A stretch of DNA of 64,000 nucleotides from Clostridium sp. OF03-18AA (GCF_003478035.1 NZ_QUEP01000002.1:124001-188000), one strand, 5' to 3'. Counted from the stretch's first letter, positions 41,746 through 51,768 are shown. Notes: generated from the letters alone by a model not told the origin. Translations and numbers: made by a program.

Positions 41746-44235
41746 ATGGCACAATATACGGAAAAAGCCCAGGAGGCGCTCGTTCTTGCCGGTGAAGCGG
41801 CGGAGGATATGGGGTCCCATGTGATCGGGACGGAGCACATCCTGGTGGGGCTCATTGAGGAGGGAAGCGGAACCGCTGCCATGGTCCTCGAGGCCAATGA
41901 GGTGAAGCTCGACAGACTGCTCGCTCTTGTGGAGCAGCTTGTCTCTTCCTATCAGAACACAGCCACCAAAGAACGCGATGGCTACACGCCGAGCGCGAGA
42001 CATGTGCTGGAAAACAGCTATAAAGAGGCGGTGAGGTTCCATGCGCCGTTAATCGGGACGGAACACATCCTGATGGCGTTACTGAAAGAATCGGACTGTG
42101 TGGCGGTCCGCCTGTTAAATACACTGAATATCAACATCCAGAAGGTCTATATCGATCTTTTATCCGCGATGGGAGAGGATGGAAACGCAGGAAAAGAGGA
42201 ACTGGCTCAGGGACGCCAGCCGCGGGGCGGACAGAGTGCGACTCCGACGCTTGACGCGTACAGCCGCGATCTCACGGTTCTCGCAAAAGAGGGAAAACTG
42301 GATCCGGTCATCGGCAGGGAGAAGGAGATCCGCCGCGTGATCCAGATCCTGAGCAGAAGAACGAAGAATAACCCGTGTCTGATCGGAGAACCGGGCGTCG
42401 GAAAGACAGCCGTGATCGAAGGTCTCGCGCAGCTCATCGCTTCCGGTGATGTTCCGGACACGATCCGCGGAAAACGCGTGGTGATCCTGGATCTCTCCGG
42501 AATGGTTGCAGGATCCAAATACCGCGGCGAGTTCGAGGAGCGGATCAAAAATGTGATCAGTGAGGTGACCGAGGCGGAGAATGTCCTGCTCTTTATCGAT
42601 GAGATCCACACGATCATCGGTGCAGGCGGAGCGGAAGGCGCACTGGATGCGTCGAATATCTTAAAACCGTCCCTTGCCCGCGGTGAGATCCAGCTGATCG
42701 GCGCGACGACGATCGAGGAATACCGGAAATATATCGAAAAAGACGCGGCTCTGGAGCGCAGGTTCCAGCCGGTGACTGTGGAGGAGCCGACGGAGGACGA
42801 GGCGGTCCAGATCTTAAAGGGACTCCGCCCGAAATATGAGGAGCATCATCATGTGACGATCACAGATGCGGCGTTAAAGGCAGCAGTCCGCCTTTCTGCC
42901 CGCTACATCAATGACCGGTTCCTGCCGGACAAGGCGATCGATGTAGTCGATGAGGCGGCCTCCAAGACGAGACTCACGGTCTATGTGGAGCCGAAGGGCA
43001 TCAAGACACTCGAGGAGGACATCAGAAAGCTCGAGAAAGAGAAAGAGGACGCGATCCGCAGCGAGGCATACGAGCTCGCCGGTGAGATCAAGAAGAAACA
43101 GGCTTCGAAGCGGGAGAAGATCCGCAAGATGAAGGAAAAGTGGGAGAGTGAGAAGGAGAGCAGGCAGCTGACTGTGGACGAGAACGACATTGCGGATGTG
43201 ATCTCCGGATGGACAAAGATCCCGGTGAGCAAGCTCGCAGAGGGAGAGACAGAACGTCTCTTAAAACTGGAATCCATTCTCCATGAGCGCGTGGTCGGAC
43301 AGGACGAGGCGGTTGTTGCCGTCGCGAAGGCGATCCGTCGCGGAAGAGTCGGATTGAAAGACCCGAAGCGCCCGATCGGCTCCTTCTTATTCCTCGGACC
43401 GACCGGAGTCGGAAAGACGGAGCTCTGCAAAGCACTTGCGGAGGCAATGTTCGGAACGGAAAATGCCCTGATCCGTGTTGATATGTCGGAGTATATGGAG
43501 AAACACAGTGTTTCCAAGATGATCGGATCCCCGCCAGGATATGTCGGATACGAGGGAGGCGGACAGTTAAGCGAAAAAGTCCGCAGAAATCCGTATTCTG
43601 TGATCCTTTTTGATGAGGTGGAGAAAGCCCATCCGGATGTGTTCAATATCCTTCTGCAGGTGCTGGATGACGGTCATATCACGGATTCCCAGGGCCATAA
43701 GATTGATTTCAAAAATACGGTCATCATCATGACATCCAATGCCGGTGCTGAGAACATCATCGCGCCGAAGCAGCTCGGATTCATGTCCCAGGACGATGAG
43801 AAAGTGCGCTATCAGCGCATGAAGACCGGAGTCATGGACGAGGTAAAACGGATGTTCAAGCCGGAATTCTTAAACAGGATCGATGATACGATCGTGTTCC
43901 ACCCGCTGACGAAGGATCACATGAAGGAGATCGTGACGATCCTCTTAAATATCCTCGAAAAGCGGACAAAGAGCCAGATGACTATCCGCTTAAATGTCGG
44001 TGATGACGTGAAGGAATACCTTGTCGAGAAAGGATACGATGAGAAATATGGCGCGAGACCGTTGAAGCGCACGATCCAGAATCTCATTGAAGATAAGCTC
44101 GCGGAGCTCGTCCTGGAAGGAAAAGTCCGGGAGGGAGATTCCGTGAAGATCACCTGTAAGGACGGAGAACTGAAATTTTCTGCAAGACATCCACAAACTG
44201 CTGGAAAAACTTCCGCCAGTGTGGTAAAATCATAG
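41746..44235 (+). CDS. clpC: ClpC, Hsp100 ATPase
   Basis: The 829-residue unfoldase feeds substrates, including arginine-phosphorylated proteins, to ClpP. It has the double Clp N-domain (about 1-145), the first AAA+ module (GEPGVGKT; Walker B LLFIDEIHT), a UVR-bearing middle domain (DAIRSEAYELAGEIKKKQ) and the second AAA+ module (GPTGVGKT; VILFDEVEKAHPD). ATG 41746 follows AGGAGGAAAG; the longer frame upstream is not needed. clpP is not in the window. Confidence 0.95.
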   Translation: MAQYTEKAQEALVLAGEAAEDMGSHVIGTEHILVGLIEEGSGTAAMVLEANEVKLDRLLALVEQLVSSYQNTATKERDGYTPSARHVLENSYKEAVRFHAPLIGTEHILMALLKESDCVAVRLLNTLNINIQKVYIDLLSAMGEDGNAGKEELAQGRQPRGGQSATPTLDAYSRDLTVLAKEGKLDPVIGREKEIRRVIQILSRRTKNNPCLIGEPGVGKTAVIEGLAQLIASGDVPDTIRGKRVVILDLSGMVAGSKYRGEFEERIKNVISEVTEAENVLLFIDEIHTIIGAGGAEGALDASNILKPSLARGEIQLIGATTIEEYRKYIEKDAALERRFQPVTVEEPTEDEAVQILKGLRPKYEEHHHVTITDAALKAAVRLSARYINDRFLPDKAIDVVDEAASKTRLTVYVEPKGIKTLEEDIRKLEKEKEDAIRSEAYELAGEIKKKQASKREKIRKMKEKWESEKESRQLTVDENDIADVISGWTKIPVSKLAEGETERLLKLESILHERVVGQDEAVVAVAKAIRRGRVGLKDPKRPIGSFLFLGPTGVGKTELCKALAEAMFGTENALIRVDMSEYMEKHSVSKMIGSPPGYVGYEGGGQLSEKVRRNPYSVILFDEVEKAHPDVFNILLQVLDDGHITDSQGHKIDFKNTVIIMTSNAGAENIIAPKQLGFMSQDDEKVRYQRMKTGVMDEVKRMFKPEFLNRIDDTIVFHPLTKDHMKEIVTILLNILEKRTKSQMTIRLNVGDDVKEYLVEKGYDEKYGARPLKRTIQNLIEDKLAELVLEGKVREGDSVKITCKDGELKFSARHPQTAGKTSASVVKS

Positions 44236-44344
44236 GCACGACGATGCAGTGATGACCTGGTCCGGTAATCAGATCCCTGCAGCATTTACAACAGTGAAGG
44301 GGAGAAAGCCCTCTGTTGAAATACACAAAAGGAGAGTAAGCATT

Positions 44345-44758
44345 ATGTCAGTAATCAACGAACTGATCCGTACAGAGGCAAACGGGACATTAAGTTTCGG
44401 AAACTACAGCCTCGCAGCAAAATCTAAAGTAGAAGACTTCGAGCACGAAGGTGATCTTTATAAAGTTAAGACGTTTAAGGAAATCACAAAGTTAGAGAGA
44501 AACGGAATGTTCGTTTATGAGTCTGTTCCGGGAACTGCTGTAAAGGATTTTGCAGTGACCGATACAACAGTGACATTCAAAGTCGAAGGATTTGAGGATG
44601 CCCAGATCACAGTACAGTTAGAGGATGACTGCGAGTATGAGGTTTTCGAGGACGGCGTTGGCGTCGGCGGTATGAAGACAAATATGAGCGGTAAACTGAG
44701 CCTTTCTGTTGAACTTAATGAGGGCAGAGAAGTAGAGGTCAAGATCGTTCGCAAGTAA
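44345..44758 (+). CDS. Conserved-looking beta-rich protein, 137 residues
   Basis: ATG 44345 (MSVINELIRTEANGTLSFGNY) has AAAGGAGAG upstream. The product is acidic, strand-rich and has no signal peptide or membrane segment; a Gly-rich GVGVGGMKTN stretch lies near 107-116. It follows clpC by 109 bases with its own spacing. I do not recognise a function, and any enzymatic label would be unsupported here. Confidence 0.6.
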   Translation: MSVINELIRTEANGTLSFGNYSLAAKSKVEDFEHEGDLYKVKTFKEITKLERNGMFVYESVPGTAVKDFAVTDTTVTFKVEGFEDAQITVQLEDDCEYEVFEDGVGVGGMKTNMSGKLSLSVELNEGREVEVKIVRK

Positions 44759-44813
44759 ATAGGAAAATCAGAAATCACTGTCCGGACAGGATATGGACGG
44801 CAGTATCACAGAG

Positions 44814-44843
44814 CGCTCCGGGGATACACTTCGGAGCGTTTCC
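44814..44843 (+). terminator. Terminator before radA
   Basis: CGCTCCG (44,814-44,820) pairs with CGGAGCG (44,832-44,838), followed by TTTCCT. The T run is short, so some read-through into radA is likely. Confidence 0.55.
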
Positions 44844-44860
44844 TGTACAGGGAGAATATC

Positions 44861-46234
44861 GTGGCAAAAGCAAGAAATACAGCTTTTTTCTGTAAAGAGT
44901 GCGGCTATGAGTCCGCAAAATGGCTCGGACAATGTCCGGTGTGCAAGGAATGGAATACATTTGTCGAGGAACCGGTTGCCCAGACGAAAAAAGCGCCGGC
45001 CGGACAGATCAATGCGGTCGGAGCCGGAAAGACGGCGGTCCCGGTCCACATCTCGGAGATTTCTTTGGAGGAGCAGGACAGGACGCCTACGGGCTTTGGA
45101 GAGCTTGACAGAGTTCTTGGAAGCGGGATCGTAAAGGGAAGCCTTGTGCTGGTCGGAGGAGATCCGGGAATCGGGAAATCGACGCTGCTTTTACAGGTCT
45201 GCAGAAACCTTGCAGGGGCCGGAAAACGGGTCCTCTATATTTCCGGAGAGGAATCGTTAAAGCAGATCAAGATGCGTGCGAATCGCATAGGGGAGATTTC
45301 GGGAGATCTTCTGTTTTTATGCGAGACAAATCTCGACACGATCCACAGCGCGATCGAGCGCGCAAAGCCGGATGTGGTGATCATCGACTCGATCCAGACA
45401 ATGTTCCGGGAAGATATCTCGTCGGCACCTGGAAGCGTGAGCCAGGTCCGGGAATCGACAAATCTCCTGATGCAGATCGCAAAGGGATACGGGATCACGA
45501 TCTTTATCGTCGGCCATGTGACAAAAGAGGGCGTTGTCGCGGGACCGCGTGTGCTGGAACATATGGTGGATACGGTTCTCTACTTTGAGGGAGACCGGAA
45601 TGACGCATACCGGGTCCTCAGGGCAGTAAAAAACCGTTTCGGGTCCACGAACGAGATCGGTGTGTTTGAGATGGAAGAAAAAGGACTTTCCGAGGTGCTA
45701 AATCCGTCGGAGATGCTGATCTCCGGGCGTCCGAAGGAAGCGTCTGGGGCGGTGGTAGCCTGTTCATTGGAGGGAACGCGACCGATCCTCCTGGAGGTCC
45801 AGGCGCTCGTGACAGCGACGAATTTCGGAATGGCAAGACGGACGGCGAACGGCGTCGATTACAACCGGATCAACATTTTACTCGCGATCCTGGAAAAGCG
45901 ATGCGGGTATGCGATGAGCCGGTATGACGCCTATGTGAATATCGCGGGCGGAATGAAGATGAACGAACCGGCGCTGGATCTCGCCGTTGTGATGGCGCTT
46001 GTGTCGAGCTTTAAGAACCGGGAGGTGGATCCGGGGATGCTGATCTTCGGGGAAGTCGGTCTTTCCGGCGAAGTCCGCGGAGTCTCCCAGGCGGCCCAGC
46101 GTGTGTCGGAGGCGATCAAGATGGGCTTTACAAGCTGTCTGCTCCCGAAATCAAATCTGGAGAAGTTAAAGGATGAGAAACGGATCAGACTGATCGGGGT
46201 GGAGAATGTGAGAGAGGCGATCCAGCTGATCTGA
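44861..46234 (+). CDS. radA: DNA repair protein RadA (Sms)
   Basis: RadA is a RecA-like helicase that extends D-loops and processes recombination intermediates. The 457-residue product has the N-terminal C4 zinc finger (FCKECGYESAKWLGQCPVC), Walker A GGDPGIGKST, the RadA signature KNRFGSTNEIGVF, and a Lon-like C-terminal domain (NIAGGMKMNEPALDLAV). It starts at GTG 44861 after AGGGAGAATATC. Confidence 0.95.
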   Translation: MAKARNTAFFCKECGYESAKWLGQCPVCKEWNTFVEEPVAQTKKAPAGQINAVGAGKTAVPVHISEISLEEQDRTPTGFGELDRVLGSGIVKGSLVLVGGDPGIGKSTLLLQVCRNLAGAGKRVLYISGEESLKQIKMRANRIGEISGDLLFLCETNLDTIHSAIERAKPDVVIIDSIQTMFREDISSAPGSVSQVRESTNLLMQIAKGYGITIFIVGHVTKEGVVAGPRVLEHMVDTVLYFEGDRNDAYRVLRAVKNRFGSTNEIGVFEMEEKGLSEVLNPSEMLISGRPKEASGAVVACSLEGTRPILLEVQALVTATNFGMARRTANGVDYNRINILLAILEKRCGYAMSRYDAYVNIAGGMKMNEPALDLAVVMALVSSFKNREVDPGMLIFGEVGLSGEVRGVSQAAQRVSEAIKMGFTSCLLPKSNLEKLKDEKRIRLIGVENVREAIQLI

Positions 46235-46362
46235 TCGGAAAAGTACGGAGGATGCGGTAATGCTTTGAGCGGAAAAGGATCGGTCTGCAGGTTGGCATAA
46301 GGCAGCTGATTTTTTCGCTCGAAGTGCCGGATACAAAAATATAAGAAATTTTCAAATTAGTG

Positions 46363-46391
46363 TTGACAATTAAAACATTTCATGCTACTAT
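46363..46391 (+). promoter_or_regulatory. Promoter of tRNA-Trp
   Basis: TTGACA near 46,363 is followed after 17 bases by TACTAT; TATAAT overlaps three bases further on. Confidence 0.65.
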
Positions 46392-46423
46392 AATGGAGCA
46401 TTAAGTGATGCGCAACAAAATAT

Positions 46424-46494
46424 AGGGGAATAGTTCAATGGTAGAGCAGCGGTCTCCAAAACCGTAGATGGGGGTTCGAGCCCCTCTTCCCCTG
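46424..46494 (+). tRNA. tRNA-Trp, anticodon CCA
   Basis: The 71-base gene has acceptor AGGGGAA/TTCCCCT with discriminator G. The anticodon stem GCGGT/ACCGT around CTCCAAA gives anticodon CCA, and the T-loop is TTCGAGC. CCA is not encoded at the end. Confidence 0.93.
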
Positions 46495-46561
46495 CTTCTG
46501 ATGTACCGGAAAAATTATTTTTCCGGTTATTTTTTTATCCTGAAAGAGGTGCGGGATCTGA

Positions 46562-48439
46562 ATGAAGAATTTATCGGAGCAATTCACAAAGAAACGCCGG
46601 CGCATCCAGGGCGCCGCATGGCGGAGACTGGACAACACGGCAAAACTTTTTGCGGCGGTGTCCGGAGAAGATCTGAGCAGTGTATTCCGGATCTCGGCGA
46701 ATCTGAAGGAGGCGGTGGATCAGGAACTTCTCCACAGAGCCTTGCTCCTGACACTCCCGGAATTTGAAAATTTCCGGGTGAAGCTTCGGAAGGGATTTTT
46801 TTGGTACTATTTTGAGACGAACGACCGGGATCCTGTGATCGAGAAAGAGCAGAGCGCACCGTGCCGGTTTATCGATCCACATCGTGCGGCGAGATTTCCG
46901 TTTCGTGTCAGCTACTTCGGAAACCGCATCAATTTTGAGGTTTTCCACGGGCTGACAGACGGACTCGGAGCTCTCCGGTTTGCCTCGCGGCTGACGGAGC
47001 ATTATCTGGAGTTAAAGAAAAATCTTCCGGTTATCACGGAAGAAAAAGAATTTTCTCCATTAAAAGAGGATGATTATCTCCGCTATTACAGAAAATTACC
47101 GAAACGCCACTATGAGAGCGAACCGGCACTTCAGGTAAGTGGGGAATTTCTTCCGTTTGACCAGATGGGGATCTTAAAGGGAACACTGCAGGTCGCGGAT
47201 CTAAAAGCACAGTGCCGGAAATACGGGGTCAGTATCACAAAATACCTGGCAGCAGCACTTCTATGGTCTGTCATCCGGACAGAGACGAACGGGAAGAACC
47301 TGAAAAAACCGGCAGCGCTCAATCTTCCGGTCAATCTGCGGAGCTTTTTTGACTCGGAGACGCTCGCAAATTTTTTTGCGGTAGTCAATATCTCCTGGCC
47401 GAAAGGCAGGGCGCCGGAGAACTTCCGGGAGGTCCTCACAAACGTCAGTCGTCAGATGGACGAACAGATCGTGAAGGAGCGACTGGAGGAGACGATCTCC
47501 TACAATGTATCCAACGAGAAAAAGTGGTATGTGAGGGCGATCCCTCTGTTTATCAAGCATCTGGCGATGGAACTGATCTTCCTTCGCACAAGCCGCGCCC
47601 ATACGATGACCTTTTCCAACATCGGCCCTGCAAAGATCCGGGAAGATCTGAGAGAGGATGTTGAGGATTTTGAGCTTCTCGTCGGTGCATCTCCGAAGCA
47701 GCGGATGAAATGCGGGGCGGTAGCTTACGATGGAAAGCTCTGCCTGGCGTTTACGAGTGCAATGGCAGAGAATCATCTGCCGGAAGTGTTTTTCCGTTTC
47801 CTGGAAGATCAGGGGATCCCGGTGGAGCAGGAGAGCAACGGGATCACAGACCGGGAACATGATAAAGGACGGTATCCGGTGATCGCACAGGACCGCAGAA
47901 AGATCAAAAAGGCTGTCCGGATGTTTTATCTTTCGCTGGTGTTCGTTTCGGTCCTTGCGGGGATCGTAAATCTTGCAACCTACCGGCAGATCCCATTTAA
48001 ATGGTCACTCCTGACCGCGGGCGCCGCTGCCTATGTGGCGATGACATTAAAATTTTCCGTGATGCGCCATGCAAGCCTTTCCGGGATCCTTGTCAGGCAG
48101 TGTCTGGGGATCCAGGCGATCCTGCTTCTGATCGACACGCTGACGGGACTGCATGGCTGGTCGGTGGACTATGCGATCCCGTGCGTTGTCTTATTTGAAG
48201 TGGCGGCGATCCTGCTTATGATGCTCGTGAACCGACTGAACTGGCAGAGCTATTTTATGTACCAGATCGCGATCACGGTTTTAAGCTTTATCCCGCTGAT
48301 CTTCTGGAAGATCGGCTGGACGAGGCATCCGCTGCTCACAGTGCTTTCTGTGGTGATCTCGGTGGCAGCGCTTCTTGCCACGGTGCTGCTCGGGGACAGG
48401 AGTGTGAAACGGGAATTGCGGCGGAGATTTCATGTGTGA
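46562..48439 (+). CDS. Condensation-domain-like acyltransferase with membrane C-terminus
   Basis: Residues about 1-420 resemble the condensation/alcohol-acetyltransferase fold, with the catalytic motif HxxxDG as HGLTDG (His129-Gly134). A conserved-looking FSNIGPAKI appears in the second half. From about residue 455 there are five or six membrane helices, a DUF6320-like part. The 625-residue architecture suggests acyl transfer at the membrane, for example to a lipid or peptide. The esterase gene follows 38 bases later and may act with it. The substrate is unknown. Confidence 0.7.
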   Translation: MKNLSEQFTKKRRRIQGAAWRRLDNTAKLFAAVSGEDLSSVFRISANLKEAVDQELLHRALLLTLPEFENFRVKLRKGFFWYYFETNDRDPVIEKEQSAPCRFIDPHRAARFPFRVSYFGNRINFEVFHGLTDGLGALRFASRLTEHYLELKKNLPVITEEKEFSPLKEDDYLRYYRKLPKRHYESEPALQVSGEFLPFDQMGILKGTLQVADLKAQCRKYGVSITKYLAAALLWSVIRTETNGKNLKKPAALNLPVNLRSFFDSETLANFFAVVNISWPKGRAPENFREVLTNVSRQMDEQIVKERLEETISYNVSNEKKWYVRAIPLFIKHLAMELIFLRTSRAHTMTFSNIGPAKIREDLREDVEDFELLVGASPKQRMKCGAVAYDGKLCLAFTSAMAENHLPEVFFRFLEDQGIPVEQESNGITDREHDKGRYPVIAQDRRKIKKAVRMFYLSLVFVSVLAGIVNLATYRQIPFKWSLLTAGAAAYVAMTLKFSVMRHASLSGILVRQCLGIQAILLLIDTLTGLHGWSVDYAIPCVVLFEVAAILLMMLVNRLNWQSYFMYQIAITVLSFIPLIFWKIGWTRHPLLTVLSVVISVAALLATVLLGDRSVKRELRRRFHV

Positions 48440-48477
48440 TAGATGAGGAAAAGGAACAGACAGGAAAGGAATGAAAC

Positions 48478-49503
48478 ATGAGCCGAAAAGAAGTCAGCAT
48501 GATCGGGAATCTGACCAGGGATATGATGAGAGATGTCATGGAGACATCTTTAAAAAAGCCGATCCAGACCGGAGAATTCCGAAAGAATCCGGTGGAACCG
48601 GCATGGCGGTGCCCGAATGATTATATCTATGAACTGATCCCGACAGGGAAATTCGTGATGGAATATTTAAAGCCGAAGCAGGCGGTCACTGGGCGGGTGA
48701 TCCTGCAGCTCCACGGCGGCGGATATATCGGTCCGATGAAGAACATTTACCGGCGGTTTGCGGTTAAATATTCGGAACTGGGGTTCGGGGCGGATGTCCT
48801 GACTCCTGACTACCGGGTCGCACCGGAGCATCCGTTTCCGGCGGCACTCGAGGATGCAGTCTATGCCTACAAATGGCTTTTAAATGAAAAAAAATACGAT
48901 CCGGAACAGATCGTGGTTGCCGGAGATTCCGCGGGAGGCGGACTTGCCCTCGCGCTCTGTCTCTACGCAAAGGATCATGCGCTTCCGCTCCCGGCTGGGA
49001 TCATCACGATGTCCCCTTGGACGGATGTGACGCTCAGCGGGGCTTCGTATGAGGAGAATTATACGATCGACCCATTGTTTGGAAATTCGAAAGAAAATAT
49101 GCTCTACCAGTGCAGCTATATCGGGGATGATGATCCGAAGGACCCGTATCTGTCCCCGCTGTTTGGAAATTTTGAGGGCTTTCCTCCGATGCTCATGCAG
49201 GTGGGCTCCTATGAGGTCCTTCTTGATGACACGCGAGAAGCTGCGAAGAAAGCGAGAGCAGAGGGCGTAAAAGTCCGCTGTTCCGTCTACGACGGCATGT
49301 TCCACGTCTTCCAGATGGGACTCGACCTGATCCCGGAGAGCCGCGAGGCTTGGGAAGAGGTCGGAGAGTACCTGCGGATCGTTTACCGGATCCACAGGGA
49401 TCAGGAAGGAAAGGTCGTAAAGAAGGTAAAGACGAGGCGGAAAGATACGGAGGAGCGGGCGAGACTGAATTTGCTGGCTTTTTTGAAGAGAGAATTGAAA
49501 TAA
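48478..49503 (+). CDS. Alpha/beta hydrolase, hormone-sensitive-lipase type
   Basis: The 341-residue enzyme has the HGGG oxyanion motif (LQLHGGGYIGPMKN), the nucleophile elbow GDSAGGG, an Asp in VLLDDTREAAKKA and a His in DGMFHVFQ, a full catalytic triad. It should hydrolyse short-chain esters. A basic C-terminal tail (KVVKKVKTRRKD) is unusual. It lies in one operon with the acyltransferase-like gene. Confidence 0.85.
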   Translation: MSRKEVSMIGNLTRDMMRDVMETSLKKPIQTGEFRKNPVEPAWRCPNDYIYELIPTGKFVMEYLKPKQAVTGRVILQLHGGGYIGPMKNIYRRFAVKYSELGFGADVLTPDYRVAPEHPFPAALEDAVYAYKWLLNEKKYDPEQIVVAGDSAGGGLALALCLYAKDHALPLPAGIITMSPWTDVTLSGASYEENYTIDPLFGNSKENMLYQCSYIGDDDPKDPYLSPLFGNFEGFPPMLMQVGSYEVLLDDTREAAKKARAEGVKVRCSVYDGMFHVFQMGLDLIPESREAWEEVGEYLRIVYRIHRDQEGKVVKKVKTRRKDTEERARLNLLAFLKRELK

Positions 49504-49692
49504 TGATATTTACAGGGAAGGTCGCTTAACCGAAAGGGGAGAGCGGCCTTTTTATGACATGAAATGCGAACTGCCGGAAAATGCTGACTTATAAAATCCG
49601 GCTCTTTTCCTTGCGTTTTTTTTCTGCACCTCGTATAATAAAAATTAACGGTTTTATAACAAAAACTGATAAAACAAATTGGAGGGAAACAA

Positions 49693-51078
49693 ATGAGTCT
49701 CGAAAAATTTTTCCATCTCAAGGAAAACAACACGACTGTTAAGACCGAGATCATGGCCGGTGTGACGTCATTTATGACGATGGCGTATATCCTGGCGGTA
49801 AACCCGAACATCCTCGCAGCGGCGGGAATGGATCACGGCGCGGTCTTCACGGCGACAGCGGTGGCATCCTTCATCGGAACACTCTGTATGGCACTCTTTG
49901 CGAACTACCCATTCGCTCTGGCACCTGGAATGGGTCTGAACGCGTACTTTGCCTACACGGTCGTTCTCGGAATGGGGTATTCCTGGGAAGTTGCCCTTGC
50001 GGCAGTTCTCACAGAAGGTATCATCTTCATTATCCTTTCCTGCTTTAACATCAGGGAAGCGATCTTCAACGCGATTCCGTTCAACTTAAAGAAAGCGGTC
50101 AGCGTCGGAATCGGACTTTTTATCACATTCCTCGGTCTTCAGAACGCGAAGATCGTGATCGGAAGCTCCACGCTCGTCAGCCTGTTCTCCATCAGCGGAT
50201 ATAACAGCACACTTGCGGACGGACTCACAGCATCCATGAGCGATGCCGGGATCACGGTTCTCCTTGCGATCTTCGGAGTTCTGATCACAGGAATTCTGAT
50301 TGTGAAGAATGTAAAGGGAAATATCCTCTGGGGAATCCTGATCACCTGGATCCTCGGTATCATCTGCCAGTTTGCCGGCGTGTATGTTCCGAATCCGGAT
50401 CTCGGTTTCTACAACCTGCTCCCGGATTTCTCAAACGGAATTTCGATCCCGAGCCTGGCACCGATCATGTTCAAGTTCAGCTTAAAGGGCGTTCCGGTCC
50501 TTGAGTTCATCGTGATCGTGTTCGCGTTCCTCTTTGTTGACCTCTTTGATACACTCGGAACGCTCATCGGTGTATCTGCGAAGGCAGACATGCTGGACGC
50601 TGACGGAAAGCTCCCGAGGATCAAGGGCGCGCTCCTTGCGGATGCAGTCGGAACAACCTGCGGCGCATGTCTTGGTACTTCCACAGTCACAACGTTCGTG
50701 GAGAGTGCTTCCGGCGTAACTGAGGGAGGAAGAACAGGACTTACATCCCTGACAACAGCGGTTCTCTTCCTGTTATCCCTGCTCCTGTCCCCGATCTTTT
50801 TGGCGATCCCGTCCTTTGCGACAGCTCCGGCTCTGATCACCGTAGGTTTCTACATGATCGGCTCCGTATCTGAGATCGATTTCAAGGACCCGGCAGACGG
50901 AATCCCTGCATTCCTCTGCATCATCGCGATGCCGTTCTTCTACAGCATCTCCGAGGGAATCTCCATGGGAGTTATCTCCTATGTTGTAATGAACCTCTTC
51001 GCAGGAAAGAAAGAGAAGATCACTCCGGTTATGTACATCCTGGCCGTGCTCTTTATCTTAAAGTACATTCTGATGTAA
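49693..51078 (+). CDS. NCS2-family purine permease (AzgA-like)
   Basis: The 461-residue protein has 12 or more hydrophobic segments and the AzgA-type elements TSFMTMAYILAVNP, APGMGLNAYFAY and FVDLFDTLGTLIGV. A TSTVTTFVESASGVTEGGRTG segment is also present. Such proteins import guanine, hypoxanthine or adenine with protons. I looked for a purine riboswitch in the leader and found none. A long hairpin follows the stop. Confidence 0.9.
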   Translation: MSLEKFFHLKENNTTVKTEIMAGVTSFMTMAYILAVNPNILAAAGMDHGAVFTATAVASFIGTLCMALFANYPFALAPGMGLNAYFAYTVVLGMGYSWEVALAAVLTEGIIFIILSCFNIREAIFNAIPFNLKKAVSVGIGLFITFLGLQNAKIVIGSSTLVSLFSISGYNSTLADGLTASMSDAGITVLLAIFGVLITGILIVKNVKGNILWGILITWILGIICQFAGVYVPNPDLGFYNLLPDFSNGISIPSLAPIMFKFSLKGVPVLEFIVIVFAFLFVDLFDTLGTLIGVSAKADMLDADGKLPRIKGALLADAVGTTCGACLGTSTVTTFVESASGVTEGGRTGLTSLTTAVLFLLSLLLSPIFLAIPSFATAPALITVGFYMIGSVSEIDFKDPADGIPAFLCIIAMPFFYSISEGISMGVISYVVMNLFAGKKEKITPVMYILAVLFILKYILM

Positions 51079-51100
51079 TAACATCATAGACAACTCACAA

Positions 51101-51150
51101 AAAGCCGGATATATAGATGGATAAAAAACGCCATTTATGTATTCGGCTTT
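51101..51150 (+). terminator. Long hairpin after the purine permease
   Basis: 51,101-51,120 pairs with 51,131-51,150 over 20 positions using only standard and G-T pairs. No long T run follows, so it may be a terminator or a 3' stabiliser. The gap to 51,461 otherwise contains the promoter below. Confidence 0.6.
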
Positions 51151-51285
51151 CGGTTACTATGCATTTGCAGAAACTTGCTGATAAGGAGTTCCTGCAGATT
51201 AAGACATCAGACAACTACCTGCCTTTTCTGTGACAAATGACAAAAATTGTCATAAACTTAACAAAAAGATGGTGACATCTGTCGA

Positions 51286-51314
51286 TTGACGCTCAACTCC
51301 GAATATGGTATAAA
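51286..51314 (+). promoter_or_regulatory. Promoter of the HPr-like gene
   Basis: TTGACG (51,286-51,291) and TATAAA (51,309-51,314) are 17 bases apart. The leader is about 140 bases. Confidence 0.75.
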
Positions 51315-51461
51315 TGTATAATCGTAGGCAGTATGGAAACATTTTCGAACCATTTCATATATTGGAATGTTAGAAACCATTGCTGTTCACGATTCGCAAA
51401 AAGGGTTTATGGAATCAGGTATTTGACATCTGTGGGTTTAACAAAAAGGAGTTTGAGAAAT

Positions 51462-51704
51462 ATGATGAAACAGAAAAAAGTAAAATTTGCGTCTGCAGAC
51501 GAGGCAAAGGAGTTTGTAAGCATTGCCAGCGGCTGTGATTTTGATGTGAATGTATTTTATAACCGTATGATCATTGATGCGAAGTCTCTTCTCGGAGTAC
51601 TGAGCCTTGATCTTACAAAGATCCTCACCGTTGAGTTCGACGGTGAGAACACACTGTTCGAGGAGTTCCTCGAGAGAAAGAATCCGATGCACGCGGTAGC
51701 GTAA
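51462..51704 (+). CDS. HPr-like domain protein without the active His
   Basis: ATG 51462 (or 51465) follows AAGGAG. The 80-residue product matches the HPr fold pattern in VKFASADEAKEFVSIASGCD, IDAKSLLGVLSLDL and LFEEFLERK. The region where HPr has its phosphorylated His (GIHARPA) is replaced by residues without His. It may be a regulatory or decoy relative rather than a PTS phosphocarrier. Confidence 0.7.
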   Translation: MMKQKKVKFASADEAKEFVSIASGCDFDVNVFYNRMIIDAKSLLGVLSLDLTKILTVEFDGENTLFEEFLERKNPMHAVA

Positions 51705-51727
51705 CGGATCGAAGAAAAAACGAAGAG

Positions 51728-51768
51728 GCAGCGGCTGTACAAAACGTATGGCTGGCTGCTTTTTTTAC
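51728..51768 (+). terminator. Terminator of the HPr-like gene
   Basis: GCAGC and GCTGC with inner TGTAC/GTATG pairing, followed by seven T. It merges into the REP-like element. Confidence 0.7.

Noticed and set aside
49560..49692. Purine riboswitch before the purine permease
   Set aside because: The conserved loop sequences of the purine aptamer are absent from the leader.
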